Assembly: GCF_040549465.1 (NCBI RefSeq)
Contig: NZ_JBEPTL010000017.1
Coordinates: 1 to 64,000, forward strand
Origin: Lacisediminihabitans sp040549465
Lineage (GTDB): Bacteria > Actinomycetota > Actinomycetes > Actinomycetales > Microbacteriaceae
Reading direction: 5' to 3'
DNA: 64,000 nt
Both the position numbers and the translations under genes were made by a program. Below the pieces are notes generated by a model. That model saw only the letters and a program-made list of their open reading frames with translations, ran no database searches and was not told where the DNA came from. Below, piece after piece: positions 41,118 through 49,869 of this stretch. The stretch's first letter is position 1, and each line of letters begins with the position of its first letter.

Positions 41118-43325
41118 CTACTTCTGCGGCCGGAGCCACAGTCCTGCCAGCGGCGGGAGCGTGAGCTCCGCGGATGCCGGACGCCCGGCCCATGAGTCGT
41201 CGGTGGCGGTGACGGCGCCGAAGTTGCCCACCCCGGAGCCACCGTATTCTGCGGCATCCGTGTTGAGGATCTCCTCCCAGGTGCCGACGAAGGGCAGGCC
41301 GACCCGGTAGGGGCCGACCGTGTTGCCGGAGAAGTTCATCAGCACCGCGATCGGGTTACCGTGGTTGTCCCAGCGCAGGAACGAGACGACGTTGTGCTCA
41401 GCGTCGCCCGCGTCGAGCCACTCGAATCCGCCGTCCTCGTTGTCACGCAACCACAGCGAGGGCTGGTCGCGATAGACGCGATTGAGCTGGCCGACGAGTG
41501 TGAGAAGCCCGCGATGCACGGGCTGGTCGAGGATCCACCAGTCGAGTCCGCGCTCCTCAGACCACTCTGAGGGCTGGCCGAATTCCTGGCCCATGAAGAG
41601 CAACTGCTTACCAGGATGCGCCCACATGAAAGCGAGATAGGCACGTAGGTTCGCGAGTTTCTGCCACTGGTCGCCCGGCATCTTGTGCAGCAGCGATCCT
41701 TTACCGTGCACGACCTCGTCGTGGCTGATTGGCAGCAGGAAACTCTCAGTGAAGGCGTAGACGAGGCTGAAGGTGATCTCGTTGTGGTGGTGGGAGCGGT
41801 ACATCGGGTCTTCCTGGAAGTACGACAGGCTGTCGTGCATCCACCCCATGTTCCATTTCAGACCGAAACCCAGGCCTGGCGCATCCGTCGGCTTGGTGAC
41901 GCCCGGCCAGGCTGTCGACTCTTCGGCGATCATCACGATGCCTGGATTGCGCTTATAGGCGGTGGCGTTCACCTCCTGCAAGAAGCTGATCGCCTCCAGG
42001 TTCTCCCGCCCGCCATTCGCGTTCGGCAACCACTGGCCCTCTTCGCGGGAGTAGTCGAGGTAGAGCATCGAGGCGACGGCATCCACTCGCAGGCCGTCGA
42101 TGTGAAAGTCTTCGAGCCAGTAGAGGGCGTTGGCCACCAGGAAGTTGCGCACCTGGGAGTCGCCGAAGTTGAAAACGAGAGTGCCCCAGTCCGGCTGCTC
42201 GCCGCGGCGCGGATCGGAGTGCTCGTAAAGCGGCCGACCGTCGAAGTTGGCGAGAGCCCACTCGTCCTTGGGAAAGTGTGCGGGGACCCAGTCCATAATC
42301 ACGCCGATGCCAGCCTGATGCAGCTGGTCGATGAGATAGCGGAGGTCGTCGGGATGCCCGAAGCGGCTGGTCGGCGCGTAATATCCGGTCACCTGGTAGC
42401 CCCACGACCCGCCGAACGGATGCTCGGCGAGAGGCATGAACTCGACGTGGGTGAACCCGGTCTCGTGCACGTAATCGATGAGTTGCGCGGCGAGCTCTCG
42501 GTAGGAGAGTCCTGGGCGCCATGAGCCGACGTGCATCTCGTAGACGCTCATTGCGGAGTTGTGCGGGTCTCGCTCGGATCGCGCTGTCAACCAGGCCTTG
42601 TCGCCCCACTCGTAGGCGGTTGTGCCGACCTTGGAGCCGGTGGCCGGAGGGATCTCGGTGTAGCGGGCCATCGGATCCGCTCGCGTGACCCAGTTGCCGT
42701 CGGGCGTAAGCAACTCGAACTTGTAGGTGGTGCCTGGCATGAGGCGTGGCACGAAGAGCTCCCAGACGCCGTTGTCGTCGAGGCGACGCATCGCGTGACC
42801 GACGCCGTACCAGCCGTTGAAGTCGCCGACCACGCGCGCGGCGGTGGCGTGCGGTGCCCAGACCGAGAAACTCGTTCCCTCGACTCCCTCGTGCGGGCGA
42901 AAGTGTGATCCGAACACCTGCCAGAGCTGCTCATGACGCCCCTGGCCCCAGAGGTAGAGGTCGACGTCGCCCACTGAGGGCACGAAGCGGTAGGGGTCAT
43001 CCGTGATCCAGTCCGGGCCGTTGGAGTAGGTCGTCTCGACCGTGTAGGACTGCCCATCTCCGGGAGCGAAGCCCTGCCACAGACCGTCTGCCAGATGTGT
43101 GAGCGGCACCCGGGTGTCGTTCGGCTGAATGGCGGTCACCGATTCGGCGAGCGGACGCACCACACGGATGACGAAGCCGCCGTCGACGGCGTGCTGCCCC
43201 AGCGTGGCGTGTGGCTGCGGGTGCCTGCCCTCGACCAGCGCGGCAACATGATCGGGATGCAGCAACGGAAGCAGTGCCTCGGTCGCTGCTGCGGTGGGCT
43301 TCTTCGAATTCGACTTGGCCATCAT
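41118..43325 (-). CDS. glgB: 1,4-alpha-glucan branching enzyme GlgB
   Basis: GlgB introduces alpha-1,6 branches in glycogen or in the GlgE product. The 735-residue enzyme has an N-terminal carbohydrate-binding segment (1-220), then the GH13 barrel with MDWVPAHFPKDEWAL, the nucleophile Asp in GLRVDAVASMLYLDYS, the acid Glu in VMIAEESTAWPGV and SHDEVVHGKGS. Motifs and size are normal. The ATG overlaps the glgE stop by 4 bp, so the two are expressed together, as expected for enzymes that build the branched glucan from maltose-1-phosphate. Confidence 0.95.
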   Translation of the reverse strand: MMAKSNSKKPTAAATEALLPLLHPDHVAALVEGRHPQPHATLGQHAVDGGFVIRVVRPLAESVTAIQPNDTRVPLTHLADGLWQGFAPGDGQSYTVETTYSNGPDWITDDPYRFVPSVGDVDLYLWGQGRHEQLWQVFGSHFRPHEGVEGTSFSVWAPHATAARVVGDFNGWYGVGHAMRRLDDNGVWELFVPRLMPGTTYKFELLTPDGNWVTRADPMARYTEIPPATGSKVGTTAYEWGDKAWLTARSERDPHNSAMSVYEMHVGSWRPGLSYRELAAQLIDYVHETGFTHVEFMPLAEHPFGGSWGYQVTGYYAPTSRFGHPDDLRYLIDQLHQAGIGVIMDWVPAHFPKDEWALANFDGRPLYEHSDPRRGEQPDWGTLVFNFGDSQVRNFLVANALYWLEDFHIDGLRVDAVASMLYLDYSREEGQWLPNANGGRENLEAISFLQEVNATAYKRNPGIVMIAEESTAWPGVTKPTDAPGLGFGLKWNMGWMHDSLSYFQEDPMYRSHHHNEITFSLVYAFTESFLLPISHDEVVHGKGSLLHKMPGDQWQKLANLRAYLAFMWAHPGKQLLFMGQEFGQPSEWSEERGLDWWILDQPVHRGLLTLVGQLNRVYRDQPSLWLRDNEDGGFEWLDAGDAEHNVVSFLRWDNHGNPIAVLMNFSGNTVGPYRVGLPFVGTWEEILNTDAAEYGGSGVGNFGAVTATDDSWAGRPASAELTLPPLAGLWLRPQK

Positions 43326-45316
43326 TTGCCTCTCGGGAGTTCGACACGCAGGATGTGCACCGGCTCGGTGAAGGCATCGAGCCGTACGAAATTCTGCAGG
43401 CCCCAGATGTATTTCTGCTTGGTGATGAGGTCGGTGACCTCGAAGGGTTCTCCATCGTCGATGCCGAACCTGGTCGGATCGAGGTAGACGGTGGTCTCCC
43501 TGACCGAGTGCGGATCGACGTTGGCGACCACGATGATCGCGTCACCTCGACCGGAACGGGTGAACTTTCCGTCGAGGTATTTGCTGTAGACGAGCATCGA
43601 GTCGTCGTCGCTCCAGTGCACGTCGAGATTGCGCAGCTGTCGGAGGGACGGATGCTCCGCCCGGATCTTGTTGAGCAGCGTGAGGTAGGGCGCCAGCGAG
43701 TGCCCTGCCGCCTCGGCTCCGGCGAAGTCGCGAGACTTGTACTCGTACTTCTCGTTCTCGATGTTCTCTTCGGAACCCGGCCGCGCGACATTCTCGTAGA
43801 GTTCGTAGCCTGCGTAGACGCCCCAGCTCGGCGACGCCGTGGCGGCGATCGCCGCACGGACCTTGTAGGCCGCCGGTCCGCCGAACTGTAGGTACTCGGT
43901 GAGGATGTCCGGGGTGTTCACGAACAGATTCGGGCGCAGGTAGGCCGCATGCTCGTGGGAGATCTCGGTGAGAAACTCCTCGAGCTCCACCTTGGTGTTG
44001 CGCCAGGTGAAGTAGGTATACGACTGCTGGAACCCGACCTGGCCGAGCGAGTAGAGCATCGCGGGCTGGGTAAAGGCTTCGGCGAGGAAGACGACATCAG
44101 GGAATTCGGTGTTCACCTGGTGCAGCAGCCACTCCCAGAACTGCAAAGGCTTGGTATGCGGGTTGTCGACCCGGAAGATCATGACCCCCAACCCGATCCA
44201 GTACCTGACGACGCGTAGCACCTCGTTGCGGATGCCGACCGGATCGTTGTCGAAGTTGATCGGGTAGATGTCCTGGTACTTCTTCGGCGGGTTTTCGGCA
44301 TAGGCGATCGAGCCGTCGGGCAGCGTCGTGAACCACTCAGGGTGCTCTTTTACCCATGGATGGTCGGGTGAACACTGCAGTGCCAGGTCGATCGCGACTT
44401 CGAGTCCGCTCTTCTTCGCCGTGTCGAGGAAGGCGGTGAAGTCGGAGACGGTGCCGAGGTCCGGATGAATGTAGTCGTGGCCGCCCTCTGGCGCGCCGAT
44501 GGCCCACGGCGAGCCGGGATCCTTGGGGCCGGGGTTGAGCGTGTTGTTCGGCCCTTTGCGAAAGCTGGTGCCGATCGGATGAATCGGCGGAAGGTAGAGC
44601 ACGTCGAAGCCCATGGCGGCCACCGCAGGTATGCGGCGGGCTGCGGTGCGGAAGGTGCCGCTGGTCCAGTTGCCGCTCTTGTTCTTCTTCGCACCCTCGG
44701 ACCGCGGGAAGAACTCGTACCAGCTGCCGACCCCGGCGCGGGAGCGCTCTACCCGCACCTCGAGCGGCAGGCTGAGGGTGACGAGGCTGGCGATCGGCTG
44801 CTTCTCGATCTCCGCGGTGACTCGTGAATCTGTCGCGACCTGCAGCCTGGCCTCCGGTGCAAGAGTTTTGCTGGCGATGGCCTTGGCGGCATCCTTCAAC
44901 ACCCTGTTGTTGGGGTCGGCTTTCGCTGCTTTCGCCAGCAGTTGCGTGCCCATGAGGAGCATGAGCTTCACGTCCACGCCGGCCGGGATCTTGATCTCGG
45001 CATTGTGCAGCCAGGTGGCCCAGTCGTCGTTCCAGGCCTGCACGCTGTAGAGCCAGGTGCCCGAGTCATCCAGTAGGAGTTGGACCTCCCAGCGGTCGAT
45101 TCCGACGCCGATCTCGTGCATGCGGTGCTTGGTCTGCTGACCGCTCGGATCGGTGAGCAGCAGGTCGACGCCGAGAACCTCGTGGCCCTCCTTGAAGACG
45201 GTCGCCTGGAAGGGCACCACCTCGCCGACATAGGCCTTCGCCGGCCAGATATTTTCGGGTTGTTGGGGCGAGAGGTCCCTGATCGGGATGCGTCCCACCT
45301 TCGTTTCGTATGCCAT
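43322..45316 (-). CDS. glgE: Maltosyltransferase GlgE
   Basis: GlgE extends alpha-1,4-glucans with maltosyl units from alpha-maltose-1-phosphate. The 664-residue GH13_3 enzyme contains VLYLPPIHPIGTSFRKG, the nucleophile Asp in IFRVDNPHTKPLQFWEW, the acid Glu in VVFLAEAFTQPA, and PDILTEYLQFGG. I used the ATG at 45316 (MAYETKVGRIPI) because GGAGG lies 6 nt upstream; a GTG at 45322 is too close to that site. No maltose-1-phosphate-making genes (treS/pep2 or glgM) are in the window. Confidence 0.95.
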   Translation of the reverse strand: MAYETKVGRIPIRDLSPQQPENIWPAKAYVGEVVPFQATVFKEGHEVLGVDLLLTDPSGQQTKHRMHEIGVGIDRWEVQLLLDDSGTWLYSVQAWNDDWATWLHNAEIKIPAGVDVKLMLLMGTQLLAKAAKADPNNRVLKDAAKAIASKTLAPEARLQVATDSRVTAEIEKQPIASLVTLSLPLEVRVERSRAGVGSWYEFFPRSEGAKKNKSGNWTSGTFRTAARRIPAVAAMGFDVLYLPPIHPIGTSFRKGPNNTLNPGPKDPGSPWAIGAPEGGHDYIHPDLGTVSDFTAFLDTAKKSGLEVAIDLALQCSPDHPWVKEHPEWFTTLPDGSIAYAENPPKKYQDIYPINFDNDPVGIRNEVLRVVRYWIGLGVMIFRVDNPHTKPLQFWEWLLHQVNTEFPDVVFLAEAFTQPAMLYSLGQVGFQQSYTYFTWRNTKVELEEFLTEISHEHAAYLRPNLFVNTPDILTEYLQFGGPAAYKVRAAIAATASPSWGVYAGYELYENVARPGSEENIENEKYEYKSRDFAGAEAAGHSLAPYLTLLNKIRAEHPSLRQLRNLDVHWSDDDSMLVYSKYLDGKFTRSGRGDAIIVVANVDPHSVRETTVYLDPTRFGIDDGEPFEVTDLITKQKYIWGLQNFVRLDAFTEPVHILRVELPRGK

Positions 45317-45419
45317 AGCCACCCTCCGACCGTAGCCTCTCGGTCGTGAAATCTCTTCCCCTTGACTCGCGGCGTGTGTGTCCGTAACTGTCGGTGATCG
45401 CCTCGGACGCCTGAAGGTA

Positions 45420-45435
45420 ATGGTTGGGTAACCAT
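45420..45435. promoter_or_regulatory. Palindrome in the divergent glgE-glgP promoter region
   Basis: ATGGTT GGGT AACCAT is a 6-bp inverted repeat lying just upstream of the glgP -10 box (TAGGCT at 45443-45448). Its position is right for an operator acting on glgP, or on both divergent operons. The regulator is unknown. Confidence 0.5.
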
Positions 45436-45442
45436 GCTCGCC

Positions 45443-45448
45443 TAGGCT
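45443..45448 (+). promoter_or_regulatory. -10 box of leaderless glgP
   Basis: TAGGCT, 6 nt (GGAACA), then the GTG at 45455. Confidence 0.55.
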
Positions 45449-45454
45449 GGAACA

Positions 45455-48022
45455 GTGAAGGCTATTCGACGATTTACCGTTCGCACCGTTCTACCGGAAG
45501 CGCTGAGCCCTCTCGAGGAGCTCGCCACGAACCTCCGATGGTCGTGGCACCTGCCGACCAGGCGCCTCTTCGAGGACATCTCGCCGGAGCTGTGGGAGGC
45601 GAGTGGGCACGATCCGATCGGCCTTCTCGGCGAGATCGAGCCGCCGCGACTGGGTGAACTCGCGTCGGACACGGACTTTGTCGCCCGTGCCAGAGCGCTC
45701 GTCGACGACCTGCACAACTATCTGACCGAGCCGCGCTGGTACCAGCAGAACTGCACGGATGCCGCGCCACAGGCGATCGGCTACTTCTCGCCCGAGTTCG
45801 GTATCGCCGCCGCCCTTCCGCAGTATTCCGGCGGCCTCGGCATCCTGGCCGGCGACCACCTGAAGAGTGCCTCCGACCTGGGCGTGCCGATCATCGGTGT
45901 CGGCCTGTTCTACCGTTCCGGTTACTTCGCCCAGTCGATCTCGCCCGACGGCTGGCAGCAGGAGTCGTACCCTGTGCTCGACCCGGACGGCCTTCCGCTG
46001 TCGGTGCTGCGGCACCCGGACGGCACCGCGGCCCAGGTCGCTCTCGCGCTGCCTGACGGTCGTGCCCTCTACGCCCGCATCTGGCAGGTCGCGGTCGGCC
46101 GCATCCGCCTACTGCTGCTCGACACCGACATTCCGGAAAACGAGGAGGCGCTGCATTCGGTGACCGACCGGCTCTATGGCGGTGGGGGAGAGCATCGTCT
46201 GCTGCAGGAACTGCTTCTCGGAATCGGCGGGGTGCGCGCCATCAAGGTACTCACCGAACTGACGGATGCCGACACACCGGAGGTCTTCCACACCAACGAG
46301 GGTCACGCCGGGTTCCTCGGCCTCGAACGCATCAGCGATCTCATCGGCGACGGACTCTCCTTCACCGAAGCGCTGCAGGTGGTGCGTGCGGGAACCGTCT
46401 TCACCACCCACACGCCGGTGCCTGCAGGCATCGACCGTTTCGACGCCAGCCTCATCGAGCGATACTTCTCCACCGATCTTCTCCCCGGTGTGGAGGTCGA
46501 CGATGTGCTGAGCCTTGGCGCGGAGAACTATGTCGGCGGCACCGCGAACACCTTCAATATGGCGGTCATGGGGCTGCGTCTCGGCCAGCGTGCCAACGGC
46601 GTCTCGAAGTTGCACGGCGAGGTCAGTCGCGGCATGTTCGGCGAACTGTGGCCCGGCTTCGACACCGCGGATGTGCCGATCACGTCGGTCACGAATGGCG
46701 TGCATGCTCCGACCTGGACCGATTCGTCCCTCGTCGCGCTGGCCTCCGACCGCCTGGGCAACTCCGACACGACGACGGCCGATTGGAAGTCGCCGGCGGT
46801 GAGCGATGGCGACATCTGGAACGTGCGCAACGGCATGCGCGCCCAGCTGGTGGAGGATGCCCGCAAGCGTGTCTCCGCAGCGTGGGCCGCGCAGAGCCCA
46901 GGCGTCGGGGACCCTGTCTGGCTCTCCCAGATGCTCGACCCCAACGTGCTCACCATCGGTTTCGCACGACGGGTACCGACCTACAAGCGACTCACGCTGA
47001 TGCTGCACGACCCTGAACGCCTGCGCGCGATCCTGCTCTCCGAGGAGCACCCGGTGCAGATCGTGATCGCAGGCAAGTCGCATCCCGCCGACGATGAGGG
47101 CAAGCGCCTCATCCAGAAACTGGTGGAGTTTTCGCAGGAGCCCGACATCCGCAAGCGCATGGTGTTCCTGCCGAATTACGACATCGGCATGGCCCAGCTG
47201 CTTTATCCGGGTACGGATGTCTGGCTGAACAACCCGCTGCGTCCGCTCGAAGCCTGCGGCACATCCGGCATGAAGGCTGCCCTCAACGGATCGCTCAACC
47301 TGTCGATTCTCGACGGATGGTGGGCGGAGTTCTACGACGAGGAGAACGGCTGGGCGATCCCCTCCGCCGATTCCGCCGGCGACTCTGCCGAGCGCGACAA
47401 GCTCGAAGCTAACTCGATGTACGATCTCATCGAGCACCAGATCGCACCCCGTTTCTACGACCGGAACTCCGACGGGGTTCCCGCGCGGTGGGTCGAGTCG
47501 ATTCGTCACACGCTCTCGACGCTGTCGCCGGAACTCTCCGCCGACAGGATGGTGCGCGAATACGTGGAGCGTCTCTACCTGCCCGCAGCCTCCGCAGCCC
47601 GGGCGATCGCCGCCGATTCCTACGGGCCAGCGCGAACGCTCGCCGCCTGGAAGACCACTGTCACGGCCGCGTGGCCCCATGTCTCGGTGACCCACGTCGA
47701 ATCCGGGGGAGTGGATGCCGTTCCGCAGGTCGGTGACGAACTCCACGTTCGCGCCCACGTGAACCTCGCCGGCCTGACGCCCGATGACGTGGCTGTCGAG
47801 GTCGTCTTCGGTCGTGCCCGCGAGGGTGATCGACTGGAGAACGTGGAGCGGCGGGAGCTCACCGCAGTGCCAGGCTCCACCGACGCGACCGGCACCGTGC
47901 AGTTCACCGGGACGGTCACGCTCTCTCGGGCGGGCAGCTTTGGCTACAACGTGCGGGTGGTGCCGCGGCATCCGCTGCTGGCGAGTCCCGCTGAACTGGG
48001 GCTCATCGCCGTCGCGAGCTGA
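45455..48022 (+). CDS. glgP: Alpha-glucan phosphorylase
   Basis: GlgP releases glucose-1-phosphate from alpha-glucans. The 855-residue protein carries the N-terminal DUF3417 domain typical of the short actinobacterial/archaeal type (WSWHLPTRRLFEDI) and GYFSPEFGI...GGLGILAGDHLKSASDLG. The pyridoxal-phosphate lysine lies in EACGTSGMKAALNGSLNLSILDGWW. It is divergent from glgE-glgB, so degradation and synthesis share one control region of 138 bp. A leaderless GTG start is indicated. A palindromic element follows the stop. Confidence 0.95.
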   Translation: MKAIRRFTVRTVLPEALSPLEELATNLRWSWHLPTRRLFEDISPELWEASGHDPIGLLGEIEPPRLGELASDTDFVARARALVDDLHNYLTEPRWYQQNCTDAAPQAIGYFSPEFGIAAALPQYSGGLGILAGDHLKSASDLGVPIIGVGLFYRSGYFAQSISPDGWQQESYPVLDPDGLPLSVLRHPDGTAAQVALALPDGRALYARIWQVAVGRIRLLLLDTDIPENEEALHSVTDRLYGGGGEHRLLQELLLGIGGVRAIKVLTELTDADTPEVFHTNEGHAGFLGLERISDLIGDGLSFTEALQVVRAGTVFTTHTPVPAGIDRFDASLIERYFSTDLLPGVEVDDVLSLGAENYVGGTANTFNMAVMGLRLGQRANGVSKLHGEVSRGMFGELWPGFDTADVPITSVTNGVHAPTWTDSSLVALASDRLGNSDTTTADWKSPAVSDGDIWNVRNGMRAQLVEDARKRVSAAWAAQSPGVGDPVWLSQMLDPNVLTIGFARRVPTYKRLTLMLHDPERLRAILLSEEHPVQIVIAGKSHPADDEGKRLIQKLVEFSQEPDIRKRMVFLPNYDIGMAQLLYPGTDVWLNNPLRPLEACGTSGMKAALNGSLNLSILDGWWAEFYDEENGWAIPSADSAGDSAERDKLEANSMYDLIEHQIAPRFYDRNSDGVPARWVESIRHTLSTLSPELSADRMVREYVERLYLPAASAARAIAADSYGPARTLAAWKTTVTAAWPHVSVTHVESGGVDAVPQVGDELHVRAHVNLAGLTPDDVAVEVVFGRAREGDRLENVERRELTAVPGSTDATGTVQFTGTVTLSRAGSFGYNVRVVPRHPLLASPAELGLIAVAS

Positions 48023-48040
48023 GCAGGCTGCTGGTCATCA

Positions 48041-48102
48041 GCGCGGTGTTCTGTTATCCGCGCTGCGGTTGCAACGTGCGCGCGGATAACAGAACACCGC
48101 GC
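48041..48102. repeat. Palindromic element downstream of glgP (23-bp perfect arms)
   Basis: Bases 48041-48063 and 48080-48102 are exact reverse complements; the 16-nt loop itself contains GTTGCAAC. The inner part of the left arm is GTTATCCGCGC, shared with the element at 57842-57885. It could serve as the glgP terminator, though no T-run follows, or be a member of a dispersed repeat family. Confidence 0.85.
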
Positions 48103-48570
48103 GGATGCTGACGTGACCTGTCACTCCGTGTGGGGTACGTCGGGGCTTTCGGGCGCGGGGGTGTGACGCATTCGAGGGACAGGCGTCGACGCATCCTTGT
48201 ACCCCGCTGGGGGACAGTTTTAGGTAAAAAAACACTGATTTATGAGAAAATCTGCGCGATAGCAACGAATTTCGCAGTTCAGACCGATATACCAGCGGAA
48301 ATCATCACTTTCACGCCCATTTTCTTGTGCCCTCTTCTGGGGGTTCATGGAGGATAGACAATGTCGTCTGTCCCGCATACAGTTCTTATCGGGGAAGGTG
48401 CTCGTCGCCTGATCGCCGCCGAGAGGCGAGGTCCACGCGAGCACGATTGCCCGTCCGGAAATCCGGCGGGGCACTCTCACAAACTCGGAACGACGCGCCA
48501 TCGCGACGTTCCTGCCGCATGTGCGGCGACTCATTGCAAGCGACATCGCGGTGTCGCGAAAGGACAGAAC
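48103..48570 (+). other. 468-bp gene-free, AT-richer leader of the SipW island
   Basis: No ORF here looks genuine. From about 48215 to 48345 the sequence is visibly poorer in GC than anywhere else in the window (an A7 run, ATTTATGAG, CGATATACC). Possible -10 boxes include TATACC (48289) and TACAGT (48378), but none is convincing. Between 48400 and 48560 several short stems occur (around CCGTCCGGAAATCCGGCGGG, and CGACA...TGTCG). A long, structured 5' leader or an unrecognised small RNA is possible. AAGGA precedes the first gene. Confidence 0.45.
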
Positions 48571-49143
48571 ATGAACAAGCTCGTCAAAGGCGCAATCGCA
48601 GGCGCTGCCGGTATCGCTCTTCTCCTCGGCGGTGCGGGCACCTTCGCACTGTGGAACTCGTCGGCAAGCGTCGCCGGCGGAACCATCGTCGCCGGCAACC
48701 TGGTCGTTGCCGATCCCGGTCCGGCCGGCGTCTGGACCGTCAACGGCGGCACCACCCCCGTCACGCTCAGCAGCTACAGGGTCGTCCCCGGTGACGTGCT
48801 CAAGTTCACCAAGACCGTCAATGTGACGGCAAGCGGCGACAGCCTGGTCGCCACTCTCGGCCTCGGCACCGCGTCGATCACGCCGACCGCTGCGGGCAAC
48901 GCGGCGGATGTCGCGCTCGCCAACTACCTCAACGCCAACGCCGTGCTCGCGGCATCCGGTGCATCCATCACGGGTACCGGCCCGTACACGGTGACCGCCG
49001 GTGCGTCGGGCATCGTCGCGCAGCCGGTAGTCGTGACCGCCACCATCACCTTCCCGAAGAGTGTGACGGCCGGTGCGGAGAACGCTGCAAAGTCAGGCTC
49101 AGTGAGCCTCGCAGGCCTGACGGTGACACTTACCCAAAACTAG
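48571..49143 (+). CDS. SipW-dependent exported protein with alternate signal peptide (1)
   Basis: The 190-residue protein begins with a SipW-type signal: MNKLVKGAIAGAAGIALLLG, then GAGTFALWNSSASVAGG, then TIVAGNLVV. This is the 'alternate-type signal peptide' of TasA/camelysin-like proteins, cleaved by an ER-type peptidase (here the island's own SipW). The mature part (about 155 residues) is Gly/Ala/Thr-rich and predicted all-beta, with no cysteine. A subunit of a surface fibre is likely. I used the ATG at 48571 with AAGGA upstream; a longer frame from 48361 is not plausible. A strong hairpin (49154-49186) follows its stop. Confidence 0.8.
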   Translation: MNKLVKGAIAGAAGIALLLGGAGTFALWNSSASVAGGTIVAGNLVVADPGPAGVWTVNGGTTPVTLSSYRVVPGDVLKFTKTVNVTASGDSLVATLGLGTASITPTAAGNAADVALANYLNANAVLAASGASITGTGPYTVTAGASGIVAQPVVVTATITFPKSVTAGAENAAKSGSVSLAGLTVTLTQN

Positions 49144-49153
49144 TCACCGTCGC

Positions 49154-49186
49154 ACGGATGCCCGCTACCCGAAGGCGGGCATCCGT
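49154..49186 (+). terminator. Hairpin after the first SipW-dependent gene
   Basis: ACGGATGCCCGC (49154-49165) pairs exactly with GCGGGCATCCGT (49175-49186). No T-run follows, so it may be a partial terminator or mRNA stabiliser that lets the first, presumably major, subunit be made in excess over the downstream genes. Confidence 0.6.
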
Positions 49187-49208
49187 GTGGCACGGCCCCA
49201 ATGAACCC

Positions 49209-49238
49209 CAGCAGATCCCAACCCAGCAGATCCCAACC
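49209..49238. repeat. 15-bp direct repeat (two copies and a partial third)
   Basis: CAGCAGATCCCAACC occurs exactly at 49209 and 49224, with a partial copy at 49239. It lies between the hairpin and the second SipW-dependent gene and would be read as S-R-S-Q-P repeats if translation began at 49201. Confidence 0.75.
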
Positions 49239-49272
49239 CACCAGATCACAGACGCGAGAGGCGGTGACCCGG

Positions 49273-49869
49273 ATGTCGATACACGCTAGCCACGGACGGC
49301 ACGCTGCCAATCGCGGCTTCCTCCGCTTCTTCTCCCTTCGCTCGATGATCATCACCGCTGTCACCCTCATCGCAGCGATCAGCATCGCCGTGATAGCCAC
49401 CGGCGGTACCTACGCGCTGTGGAACAAGTCGGCGCAGGCCGCGCCCGCCGCCACCATCACGGCCGGGACCGCGAACCTCACGGTCTCCTCCCTCACCCTG
49501 CCGACATCCGCCCTCGCCCCCGGTCGAACTATCTACGGTTCCACCGCGGTCGCGAACACCGGCACTGTACCGCTCGCGCTCAGCGCGACGCTCTCCGGCC
49601 CAACGTCGTCGACCACGTTCTCGCAGGCGCTCACCCTGGGCTTCGGCACCGCCGCTACGGCGGCAGCCTGTGCCAGCTTCACGCCCAGTTCGACGGCGAC
49701 CTTCGCCTCTGCCTCGACCGCGGCATTCGGCACTCTCCCTCTCACCGCCACCAGCGGCTCGCCGCTCTACGTTTGTGTGTCGGTCACTCTCGCTTCGACA
49801 GTCGCGACCGGCGCGCAGGGCCAGACCGCCTCGACCTTCCGCATCACGCTCTCCGGGGTTCAGTCATGA
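49273..49869 (+). CDS. SipW-dependent exported protein (2)
   Basis: The 198-residue protein has a basic N-terminus, a hydrophobic stretch (MIITAVTLIAAISIAVIATG), and the alternate-signal core GGTYALWNKSAQAAPAATITAG. The mature domain is Ser/Thr/Ala-rich beta with two cysteines (AACASF, YVCVSV) whose spacing matches those in the next gene, so the two exported domains are paralogues. The start could also be the ATG at 49201, which would add 24 residues of SRSQP-like repeats. Its stop overlaps the next start (ATGA). Confidence 0.75.
   Translation: MSIHASHGRHAANRGFLRFFSLRSMIITAVTLIAAISIAVIATGGTYALWNKSAQAAPAATITAGTANLTVSSLTLPTSALAPGRTIYGSTAVANTGTVPLALSATLSGPTSSTTFSQALTLGFGTAATAAACASFTPSSTATFASASTAAFGTLPLTATSGSPLYVCVSVTLASTVATGAQGQTASTFRITLSGVQS

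Noticed and set aside
46109..47971. 620-residue open frame antisense to glgP
   Set aside because: It lies entirely within glgP, has no domain and has the composition of a GC-shadow frame.
48361..48570. Longer N-terminus for the first SipW-dependent protein
   Set aside because: It would bury the signal peptide behind 70 residues without homology; the ATG at 48571 has a ribosome site.
48360..48570. Cyclic-di-GMP riboswitch upstream of the SipW island
   Set aside because: I looked for the GEMM-I core sequences and did not find them; only generic stems are present.
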